33,638 bases of DNA, taken from positions 1-33,638 of IMG/VR virus record IMGVR_UViG_3300041583_000188; one strand, 5' to 3'. The notes beneath the pieces are model-generated. The model did not search any database and was not told the DNA's origin. It worked only from the letters and a program-made list of their open reading frames with translations. Made by a program: the position numbers and the translations under genes. The DNA comes from a virus. Shown here one piece after another: positions 8,412 through 15,032 of the stretch. The stretch's first letter is position 1; each line of letters opens with the position of its first letter.

Positions 8412-8555
8412 ATGAAAAACGGTAAAAACGGTATGGGTATGACTAAAACCAAGTCCGGCATGATGATGTCGCCTATGCCAGCCAAAAAATCCATGAGCAG
8501 CACCAAGCCTGCCATGAAAAACGCCAAGCCAGCCATGAAAATGAAGTCAAAATGA
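8412..8555 (+). CDS. Small Lys/Met-rich basic protein, 47 aa
   Basis: A 47-codon reading frame between the coat terminator and the next small gene. It is composed almost wholly of Lys, Met, Ser, Ala and Pro, with a repeated (K)PAMK motif (TKPAMK, AKPAMK). The next gene starts inside its stop (ATGA at 8552-8555). Such short basic proteins after the coat gene occur in other podoviruses; virion DNA binding is possible but unproven. The coupled arrangement and the next conserved gene support that it is translated. Confidence 0.6.
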   Translation: MKNGKNGMGMTKTKSGMMMSPMPAKKSMSSTKPAMKNAKPAMKMKSK

Positions 8556-8722
8556 AGCTGGGCCTTTACGCCAACATCAATGCAAAGCAAGACCGCATCA
8601 AAGCCCAAAAAGCAGCCGGTGGCAAAGTCGAGCGTATGCGCTCTGTTGGCAGTAAAGGTGCCCCAACAGCAGCCGCATTTAAGCAGTCTGCCAAAACTGC
8701 CAAGCCTGCTAAGAAAAAATGA
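8552..8722 (+). CDS. Conserved small basic structural-region protein, 56 aa
   Basis: A 56-residue basic protein starting MKLGLYANINAKQDRI and containing RSVGSKGAPTAAAFKQSAKTA. This pattern (LY-x-NI-x-AK-x-x-RI ... GSKGAPTA-x-AFK-x-SAKTA) recurs, from memory, in small proteins encoded beside the coat gene of many P22-like and marine podoviruses. Its function is not known. The start overlaps the previous stop and its own stop overlaps the next ATG. I am confident it is a real gene. Confidence 0.75.
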   Translation: MKLGLYANINAKQDRIKAQKAAGGKVERMRSVGSKGAPTAAAFKQSAKTAKPAKKK

Positions 8723-9126
8723 CTGATCTTCCCGCGCTGGTTTACAAGTCGCCAGGTACTCACATGCAACCATCGGGCGGCAGCTATAAATACTCCCAGG
8801 CACTGACGCAAGAAGACCTTGATAGGCTCTTGGCGGATGGATGGTACTTGACTAGCTTGGCTGCAATTAAAGCCGCTGGAGCAGGATCTGTTAGGCCTGT
8901 GATCCGTGCGAAATGGCGTGATACCAAGACGAAGAAGAAGCGACCATCTGTGCCGCTTGATGGCATCAACCATCGTCTTTTGGTAGTGGCGGACAAGCAA
9001 GACGATGCACCGCCTACGCGGGTTGAGCTGCTGCAAAAAGCAAGCGAGCTGGGCTTGGTTTTCTCTGAAAAAGCCACAGATCACAGAATCGCAAAACTTA
9101 TCACCAGAAAACTTAGCGGGGAATGA
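8719..9126 (+). CDS. Structural-region protein with HeH/SAP-like C terminus
   Basis: A 135-residue protein. The N-terminal half (LVYKSPGTHMQPSGGSYKYSQ...DGWYLTSLAAIKAAG) is typical of small proteins between coat and gp4 in podoviruses. The last 40 residues (TRVELLQKASELGLVFSEKATDHRIAKLITRKL) look like a short HeH/LEM/SAP-type helix-extended-loop-helix motif, which can bind nucleic acid. A Lys/Arg-rich linker (DTKTKKKRPSV) lies between them. No function is established. It overlaps its upstream neighbour by 4 nt and stops 1 nt before the gp4-like gene. Confidence 0.75.
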   Translation: MTDLPALVYKSPGTHMQPSGGSYKYSQALTQEDLDRLLADGWYLTSLAAIKAAGAGSVRPVIRAKWRDTKTKKKRPSVPLDGINHRLLVVADKQDDAPPTRVELLQKASELGLVFSEKATDHRIAKLITRKLSGE

Positions 9127-9127
9127 C

Positions 9128-9610
9128 ATGGGATACAGCAAGCGTGAATTTGTCTCTGCTGCTTATGAAGAAATCGGGCTTGCGAACTACACATTTGATC
9201 TACAGCCAGAACAGCTCCAATCAGCTTTGCGCCGCCTTGATGCGATGATGGCCGACTGGAATGGTAAAGGAATCCGCTTAGGATACCCGCTGCCGGGCAG
9301 TCCGTCAGATAGTGAGCTAAGCGAGCCGACACTGATACCAGACAGCGGCAATGAAGCGGTAATCACTAACCTTGCGATCCGTCTTGCTCCGAGCATGGGC
9401 AGGCAGGTGATGATGGGCACAATGGCGATTGCCAAGGCCAGCTACAACACGCTGCTACAGCGCGCCGCAATGCCGCCAGAGCAGCAGCTACCATCCACAA
9501 TGCCAGGTGGCGCAGGCCGCAAGCTTTCAAGACAGTACAACAACCCATTTTTGCCCAAGCCTGTAGATCCGATTCTGGCAGGACCAGATGGGCCGATAGA
9601 ATTTTACTGA
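9128..9610 (+). CDS. P22 gp4-like tail accessory / DNA stabilisation protein
   Basis: A 160-residue helical protein matching P22 gp4 in size (166) and pattern: it begins with a helix like SKREFVSAAYEEIGLANYTFDLQPEQLQSALRRLDAMMADW, continues with NEAVITNLAIRLAPSMGR, and ends in a proline-rich tail. In P22, gp4 binds under the portal ring once DNA is packaged and forms the first tail layer. P22 gp4 has also been reported to have cell-wall hydrolase activity; I see no catalytic motif here. The ATG at 9128 is chosen over upstream in-frame codons because those lie in the previous gene. Confidence 0.88.
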   Translation: MGYSKREFVSAAYEEIGLANYTFDLQPEQLQSALRRLDAMMADWNGKGIRLGYPLPGSPSDSELSEPTLIPDSGNEAVITNLAIRLAPSMGRQVMMGTMAIAKASYNTLLQRAAMPPEQQLPSTMPGGAGRKLSRQYNNPFLPKPVDPILAGPDGPIEFY

Positions 9611-9620
9611 TAGCTAAAAA

Positions 9621-10073
9621 ATGCCATACATCAATCAGCTGCCTGTTCTGAATAATGTCTCGCCAGGCGATCAGATCCCGGTTTACAGCCCCAACAATGG
9701 CGACGCTAGACGGTTGCCTATCAGTCAGCTCATAGCGTTTTTCCAGCCGACATTCGCATCGCGCAGCCTTGCGACTAACATCCTCACACCCGGCACGGGC
9801 TTTAATATTGCCGTGCCTACGCCGGTTGACCAGCAGTGGATGCTCATTCAGCCAGTCAGCACGCTGGCACTTGGCACAATTACTTTACCGTTAAACACCG
9901 GCACGCCAGACGGTTCCGAGGTGCTTGTCACAACAACCCAGCAGATCACTGGTTTTACCCTTGCGCTTAACGGTGCAACCCAAGCCTACGGCGTGCCTAC
10001 TACCTTGGCAGCAGAAGACAACTTCCGGGTGCGCTACGTTGCCGCAACAAACAGTTGGTATCGCATCGCGTAA
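9621..10073 (+). CDS. Virion-associated beta-rich protein
   Basis: A 150-residue Thr/Pro/Gly-rich protein, mostly beta by composition (ITLPLNTGTPDGSEVLVTTTQQITGFTLALNG), with no membrane segment. Its start pattern (MPYINQLPVLNNVSPGDQIPVYSPNNGDARRLPISQLIAFFQ) is known from small tail-region proteins of podoviruses and siphoviruses that end in a jelly-roll-like domain. It lies between the gp4-like and gp10-like genes where P22 has nothing, so it is probably an extra tail or decoration protein. That role is inferred from position and fold type only. Confidence 0.75.
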   Translation: MPYINQLPVLNNVSPGDQIPVYSPNNGDARRLPISQLIAFFQPTFASRSLATNILTPGTGFNIAVPTPVDQQWMLIQPVSTLALGTITLPLNTGTPDGSEVLVTTTQQITGFTLALNGATQAYGVPTTLAAEDNFRVRYVAATNSWYRIA

Positions 10074-10078
10074 ACCAA

Positions 10079-11485
10079 ATGCAGATTCCGATTCTCAACG
10101 GCATCTATGCCGACAGCTCGCCGCAGCTGCGCACGGCTTACCCGGTAAACCTTGTGCCAGTGCCTAAGAAGTCTGGCATCAGTAACGGCTTTCTGCGACC
10201 AGGCGATGGTTTGGTGCAAAACGGTACAGGCCCAGGCATCGACCGCGGCGGCATCAACTGGCGCGATGAGCTTTACCGGGTTATGGGCACAAAGCTTGTT
10301 TTGGTAGGCCGTGACGGCACAGTTACCACATTGGGCGATGTTGGAGGCCCGGTTGATGAAATGGTGACAATGGACTACGGCTTCGGTCGCTTGGCCATAG
10401 CATCCGGTGGGCGTCTTTACTACTGGGACGAAGTATCTTTAGTGCAAGTCACAGACCCTGATCTAGGGATTGTTTTAGACGTGGTATGGGTTGACGGCTA
10501 CTTCATGACTACAGACGGCGATTCTTTGGTTGTGACTGAGCTTTCAGACCCAACACAGATCAACCCTCTAAAGTATGGAAGCTCAGAGGTAGACCCTGAT
10601 CCTGTTGTTGCCCTGCTGAAACTTCGCAATGAAGTGTATGCATTGAACCGGAACACAATCGAGGTGTTCGACAACGTGGGAGGGGAGTTCTTCCCGTTTG
10701 CCAGGATTCCCGGCGCTCAGATCACAAGGGGCGTGGTTGGCACCCAGGCTTGCTGCACATACCTTGATGCGATTGCATTCCTTGGTAGTTCACGCAACCA
10801 GCCCCCAGGTATTTTCTTGGGCGTCAACGCACGGTCTGACAAGATAAGCACGCAGGAGATTGACAACCTGCTGCTTGAATACACCGAAGCCGAGCTGTCT
10901 GTTGTAAAGCTTGAGTCTCGCAACGACAGAAGCCACCAATTTCTATACGTTCATCTTCCTGATCGCGCGGTTGTCTACGACGCCGCAGCATCCCAGGATC
11001 TGGGTGAACCAGTCTGGTTTACGCTCACCAGTAGCCTTACAGAATATTCTCAATACCGTGGAAAAAATATGGTGTGGGCCTATGACAAATGGCTAATTGG
11101 TGACACGCAAAGCCCATTGCTAGGATTCTTTGTTCAAGACATAAGCACCCACTGGGAGCAGATTGTTTACTGGGAGTTTGGGACCATGATTGTCTACAAC
11201 GAAGGCAACGGGGTGATATTTAACGAGCTAGAGCTGGTTAGCTTGACTGGCAGTGTGGCGCTTGGTTCAAACCCAACCATTACAACCAGCTACAGCACAG
11301 ATGGCATGTCGTTTAGCCAAGAGCGCGCGGTGAAGGTGGGCACGACGGGCAGCACAAAAAAGCGGTTGGTATGGTTTCAACAAGGCCACATGCGAAACTT
11401 CCGCATCCAGCGTTTTAAGGGCAACAGCCAAGCGCACTTGTCTTTTATGCGCCTAGAGGCTCAGCTAGATCCTCTGGCTTACTAA
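10079..11485 (+). CDS. P22 gp10-like tail hub / packaged DNA stabilisation protein
   Basis: A 468-residue protein with the size and opening of P22 gp10 (472): IPILNGIYADSSPQLRTAYPVNLVPVPKKSGISNGFLRPG. Repeating Gly/Asp/Tyr-rich strands follow, consistent with the beta-propeller-like hub (GTVTTLGDVGG, GRLAIASGGRLYYWDE). gp10 forms the hexameric hub below gp4, where the tailspikes attach. The ATG at 10079 directly follows the previous stop; the same frame is open to 10055 but that would overlap the upstream gene. Family confidence is high. Confidence 0.9.
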   Translation: MQIPILNGIYADSSPQLRTAYPVNLVPVPKKSGISNGFLRPGDGLVQNGTGPGIDRGGINWRDELYRVMGTKLVLVGRDGTVTTLGDVGGPVDEMVTMDYGFGRLAIASGGRLYYWDEVSLVQVTDPDLGIVLDVVWVDGYFMTTDGDSLVVTELSDPTQINPLKYGSSEVDPDPVVALLKLRNEVYALNRNTIEVFDNVGGEFFPFARIPGAQITRGVVGTQACCTYLDAIAFLGSSRNQPPGIFLGVNARSDKISTQEIDNLLLEYTEAELSVVKLESRNDRSHQFLYVHLPDRAVVYDAAASQDLGEPVWFTLTSSLTEYSQYRGKNMVWAYDKWLIGDTQSPLLGFFVQDISTHWEQIVYWEFGTMIVYNEGNGVIFNELELVSLTGSVALGSNPTITTSYSTDGMSFSQERAVKVGTTGSTKKRLVWFQQGHMRNFRIQRFKGNSQAHLSFMRLEAQLDPLAY

Positions 11486-11487
11486 AC

Positions 11488-12108
11488 ATGGCCGCATCAT
11501 TTAGCATCAGCCGCGACCAGCTGGCGACGTTTTTGAACAGCCAAGAGCTGGTGCGTCAATTTGAGCGTCTTTTGCAGTCGGCAAACTTAACCGCTGTTGC
11601 CAACGGCGGCACAGGACAATCCACCTACGAAAATGGTGAACTTCTGATTGGCCTAGCCCCAGGTTTGGCAAAATCAACACTTACGGCGGGAATTGGCATC
11701 GGGGTTGACAACGGCCCCGGGTTCATCGGTATCCGCATCACAGATACAGACGTAACGCCAGGATCATTCACTTACGCATCAATCACGGTAGATGCACAAG
11801 GGCGACTGACTGCCGCGTCCAGCGGGGTGGACCCTGTGACTTCAGTCACCGGAACCGCGCCCATCACCAGCACGGGCGGTTTGACGCCCGCGATCAGTAT
11901 TGATGATACCGCAGTCGTGCCTGGTGATTACGTTTTCGCATCATTCACCGTGGACGCGAAAGGTCGACTCACTGCCGCATCGAGTGGGACGCCACTGGCT
12001 GGGGGAATCGGTGCTACCATCACGACTGCGAAGTTAACTGCCGGGGGCATCAATGGCAGTATGACGTTCACGAACGGCCTTTTAACGGCCCAAACCCAGG
12101 CTACGTAA
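11488..12108 (+). CDS. Fibre- or needle-like tail protein with internal repeats
   Basis: A 206-residue protein in the place P22 gives to its tail needle (gp26), but without the long coiled-coil. It contains the NGGTGQSTYENGELLIG motif common in trimeric phage fibres. Two copies of a 22-residue unit follow: SFTYASITVDAQGRLTAASSG near 90-110 and DYVFASFTVDAKGRLTAASSG near 148-168. Helices make up the first 35 residues. A fibrous beta-rich trimer that plugs or extends the tail is the likeliest role. It starts 2 nt after the gp10-like gene and ends just before a change in base composition. Confidence 0.65.
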   Translation: MAASFSISRDQLATFLNSQELVRQFERLLQSANLTAVANGGTGQSTYENGELLIGLAPGLAKSTLTAGIGIGVDNGPGFIGIRITDTDVTPGSFTYASITVDAQGRLTAASSGVDPVTSVTGTAPITSTGGLTPAISIDDTAVVPGDYVFASFTVDAKGRLTAASSGTPLAGGIGATITTAKLTAGGINGSMTFTNGLLTAQTQAT

Positions 12109-12118
12109 GGAGAATATT

Positions 12119-12520
12119 ATGGACGTGCCGCGAATGATGGTCGGGAGTATAATGGGCGGACTCCCGGAGTCCGAACCGTTCATAACCGCAGCCGAGAATC
12201 GGCGCAATGCAGCAGTCGTGATCGCTGACTGGATGTTCGGGCCGGAGAACCCGTCGAGCGTCCCTGGCACGAATAAGCCGTTCTGGATGGCCCTCGCGGG
12301 CGCGCTCCAAGTCGACGAGAAAGAAGCCCGCCGCCACCGTTGTTCGAATTGCGTTCACTACGACAACAGCAGTATGACCCAGGCGCTGATGGCCCAAATC
12401 CCGCAGAACGACGCTGATGTTGATGCGGGCTATCGCGGATATTGCCACCGATTCGATTTCATCTGCCACGATATGCGAGCCTGCCAAGCCCAGGAAGAAC
12501 GTACGTTCAGTGATGATTGA
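12119..12520 (+). CDS. Cys-rich metal-binding-like protein, unknown function
   Basis: A 133-residue protein preceded by a strong AAGGAG site. The N-terminal half has no clear motif. The C-terminal half carries four Cys and several aromatic residues in the order CSNCVHYDN, then GYCHRFDFICHDMRACQ. The spacing would suit one zinc site or an iron-sulphur-like centre, as in small HiPIP-like or rubredoxin-like folds. No membrane segment is present. It begins a cassette that looks transferred as a block, with GC-richer codon use than the genes before it, and is coupled to a tiny gene and a cupin-like protein. The metal binding is inferred, not shown. Confidence 0.7.
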   Translation: MDVPRMMVGSIMGGLPESEPFITAAENRRNAAVVIADWMFGPENPSSVPGTNKPFWMALAGALQVDEKEARRHRCSNCVHYDNSSMTQALMAQIPQNDADVDAGYRGYCHRFDFICHDMRACQAQEERTFSDD

Positions 12521-12602
12521 CAGACGTTCGTCGATGTGGTGGAATTCGTATGCTGAGTCTGTTGAACTACCGGCAGTTCGTCCACCATTGAAGAATCAAT
12601 GA
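12513..12602 (+). CDS. Very small coupled gene, 29 aa
   Basis: A 29-codon frame whose ATG lies inside the end of the Cys-rich gene and whose stop overlaps the ATG of the cupin-like gene (ATGA at 12599-12602). It thus spans the whole 78-nt gap exactly. The peptide has an aromatic core (MWWNSYAESV) and a Pro-rich tail. The perfect fit between two genes argues for translation, either as a product or as a coupling device. No family is recognised. Confidence 0.45.
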   Translation: MIDRRSSMWWNSYAESVELPAVRPPLKNQ

Positions 12603-13021
12603 ACGATACCACGATTCAGATCACGACGACCGACTACCTACCGATCTACCGGTTGGAGGCGGAGTTGTTGAAGCTGCCCCAGGTCGAAATGCCTGTGACG
12701 CATGATTTCTGCAACGGCATCTACGCTCGCACAATCTTCATCCCAGCCGGTACGGTGTTGACAGGCGCAGTACATAAGGACGAATCATTTTTCGTGGTCC
12801 GCACGGGCTGGATTATCGTCACGACTGATTCCGACACCATCACGATCGGTCCAGGTTCCATGAGCGTGACCAAGCCGGGGACCAAACGCGCCGGGATCGC
12901 TATTACCGATGTCGAGGTGACGACTTTCCACGCAAATCCTGTAAACGAGCGCGACCCGGACGCTTTGTGGGATATGTTCACCGTGCCCGCGCCGGTACTG
13001 AGTATTGAAGGAGAAGCATAA
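12599..13021 (+). CDS. Cupin-like virion-region protein
   Basis: A 140-residue beta-rich protein. The run YARTIFIPAGTVLTGAVHKDESFFVVRTGWIIVTTDSDTITIGPGS (about 42-88) has the layout of a single-domain cupin or RmlC-like jelly roll, with GAVHKDE where many cupins carry their metal-binding His/Glu. Similar cupin-like proteins occur in podoviral structural regions without known activity. It lies immediately upstream of the first ejection protein, sharing a stop/start junction (TAATG) with it. It could be a capsid decoration protein or a sugar-binding factor; I cannot choose between them. Confidence 0.7.
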   Translation: MNDTTIQITTTDYLPIYRLEAELLKLPQVEMPVTHDFCNGIYARTIFIPAGTVLTGAVHKDESFFVVRTGWIIVTTDSDTITIGPGSMSVTKPGTKRAGIAITDVEVTTFHANPVNERDPDALWDMFTVPAPVLSIEGEA

Positions 13022-13668
13022 TGGCATTTGGATTATCAGCTGCTGCTGTTGCGGGCATAGCGGTCGCCGGAGCCACGGTGGTTTCAGGCGTCCTGTCTGC
13101 TGATGCGTCGAAGAACGCCGCCGATACCCAGGCCGCTGCTTCCGAAACCGGTATCCAGGAACAGCGTCGTCAATTCGAGGCGATCCAGAAGCTACTTGCG
13201 CCCTTCACTCAGGGTGGTACGGCAGCGTTCGGACAGCAGCAGGCGTTGATCGGAGTTCAGGGACCAGAGGCACAGCAGCAGGCTATCAATGCGCTGGAGC
13301 AGGGACCAGCGTTTCAGTCCATCGCCCAACAAGGCGAGAATGCGATCCTGCAGAATGCGTCGGCGACCGGTGGCCTGCGCGGGGGTAACGTCCAAGCTGC
13401 TCTTGGCCAATTCCGGCCACAGCTACTCAGCCAGTTGATCGACCAGCAGTTCAACCAATTGGGCGGTCTGTCTGCCACCGGGCAGGCATCGGCAGCGGGG
13501 CAGGCGACTGCAGCGCAGAATCAAGGCTCGGCCATCTCCAACTTGCTGGCCCAGCAGGGGGCCGCAGTTGCGGGCGGACAACTCGCTGCCGGAAGGGCGG
13601 CTGCGTCGATCCCCGCCGCGATTTCCAGTGGCTTCGGGATGTTCAAAGGCTTGGGAGGTAAATTTTAA
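13021..13668 (+). CDS. Ejection (DNA-transfer) protein, P22 gp7-like
   Basis: A 215-residue Ala/Gln/Gly-rich protein. It opens with a hydrophobic Ala/Gly/Val segment (about 4-27), followed by a Gln-rich helical region with ASETGIQEQRRQFEAIQKLLAPFTQGG. The latter is typical of the smallest ejection proteins of P22-like and related podoviruses. These are packed in the head, leave before the DNA and help form the trans-envelope channel. It is the first of three such genes in P22 gp7-gp20-gp16 order, joined by stop/start overlaps. Confidence 0.8.
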   Translation: MAFGLSAAAVAGIAVAGATVVSGVLSADASKNAADTQAAASETGIQEQRRQFEAIQKLLAPFTQGGTAAFGQQQALIGVQGPEAQQQAINALEQGPAFQSIAQQGENAILQNASATGGLRGGNVQAALGQFRPQLLSQLIDQQFNQLGGLSATGQASAAGQATAAQNQGSAISNLLAQQGAAVAGGQLAAGRAAASIPAAISSGFGMFKGLGGKF

Positions 13669-15032
13669 TGGTCCAGCCCATCGACTACAGTATTAACGTG
13701 CCTGACCCGACCCAATCATTCTTGAAGTCGTTCGAGATGGGGTCCGCGATCGTTGACAGGGATGCCGTTCAAGCAGAAGCCACCCGCAAAGCGGAGCAGC
13801 AGCAGATGACGGCAGCAGCGATCGCGCGTCTCCAGCAGCCGGGGGCGACCGCGAAGGATTACGCGAATCTCGCGATGATGCTGCCCGAAACCCAGGCCAA
13901 GTCCATCCGCGAAAGCTTCAGCCTCATCAATGTCGAACGCCAAGAGACCGCATTGAAGCAGTCGGGCGAGGTGTTCTCCGCGTTCAAATCAGGCAAGCCC
14001 GCGATCGCGATTCAACTCATGGAACGTCAGATTGAAGCGAAGCGTAACAGTGGCGACGAGGCCGGTGCGAAGTTCCTGGAGACGTGGCGTGACGTAGCTA
14101 GAGAGAATCCGAAAGCCGTCGAGGATTATTTCGGATTCACGATCTCGCAGATCCCTGGTGGCGATAAGGTCATTGATTCGGTGATCAAGATGCGCGAAGC
14201 GCCGACGGGCGGGCAATTCAAAGTATTGACTCCAGCACGGATCGCCGAACTCGGCCTAGGCACCGGTTCGTTCCAGGAGGACGTCAATACCGGCAAAGTC
14301 ACAGCCATCGGGAGCGGTGGTGTCACGATCAACATGCCGCCTGCAATGGGGCCGATCGCCAAAGACTACCGGGTAAATTACGACCCGCAAAACCGACCTA
14401 TTTCTATGGAGGTGATCCCTGGATCGAATACGGCCCGCGAACTGGAAGCGGCTGAATCGAAGCGCGGAGCCGCTGCTGGGACATCTCTGACCAGTTCCAG
14501 TATCGTCGGAGAAGAGATCGGACGACTGAAATCGCTGATTAAGAATCAGACGGTTCTTAGTCCCGTTACAGGTGTTACAGGCGCTCTCGTGGCGGGTGCC
14601 GGTCCGCTGGCTGCTGGGTCGGCCCGCCGGTCCGCTGAAGCGGTGGCGGAGACCATTCGCGCTAACATCGGCTTTGATCGTCTGAACCAAATGCGTCTGG
14701 AATCACCGACCGGTGGAGCGTTGGGCAACGTCACGGAGCAGGAATTGAAATTTCTCCAGGCCGTGCTGGGTTCGCTGAATCTGGACCAGAAGGATGCCGA
14801 CATTATCAAGAACTTGAACCGGCTGGACAAGATCTACGGCGGCATTATCAAGAAGGCGGCGGCTTATCCGAATGCTGGAAAATTCGGTTTCGACGGTGCG
14901 GCTCCTGCGAACCCCGCAGCCCCTGCCGGAGCCCCGACCGTGAATGTAGGCGGGCAGACGTTCGCTAGACCCGCCGGTTTCACTGACGAGCAATGGGCCG
15001 GATATAAACGCGCCATGGGAGTCACTGAATGA
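13668..15032 (+). CDS. Ejection protein, P22 gp20-like
   Basis: A 454-residue protein, close in size to P22 gp20 (471), starting MVQPIDYSINVPDPTQSFLKSFEMG. It is largely helical with many Ala, Gln and Glu, has no signal peptide, and ends in a Pro/Ala linker followed by a short domain (TVNVGGQTFARPAGFTDEQWAGYKRAMG). GGAGG precedes the ATG, which overlaps the gp7-like stop. Assignment rests on gene order, length and composition, since ejection proteins diverge quickly. Confidence 0.78.
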   Translation: MVQPIDYSINVPDPTQSFLKSFEMGSAIVDRDAVQAEATRKAEQQQMTAAAIARLQQPGATAKDYANLAMMLPETQAKSIRESFSLINVERQETALKQSGEVFSAFKSGKPAIAIQLMERQIEAKRNSGDEAGAKFLETWRDVARENPKAVEDYFGFTISQIPGGDKVIDSVIKMREAPTGGQFKVLTPARIAELGLGTGSFQEDVNTGKVTAIGSGGVTINMPPAMGPIAKDYRVNYDPQNRPISMEVIPGSNTARELEAAESKRGAAAGTSLTSSSIVGEEIGRLKSLIKNQTVLSPVTGVTGALVAGAGPLAAGSARRSAEAVAETIRANIGFDRLNQMRLESPTGGALGNVTEQELKFLQAVLGSLNLDQKDADIIKNLNRLDKIYGGIIKKAAAYPNAGKFGFDGAAPANPAAPAGAPTVNVGGQTFARPAGFTDEQWAGYKRAMGVTE

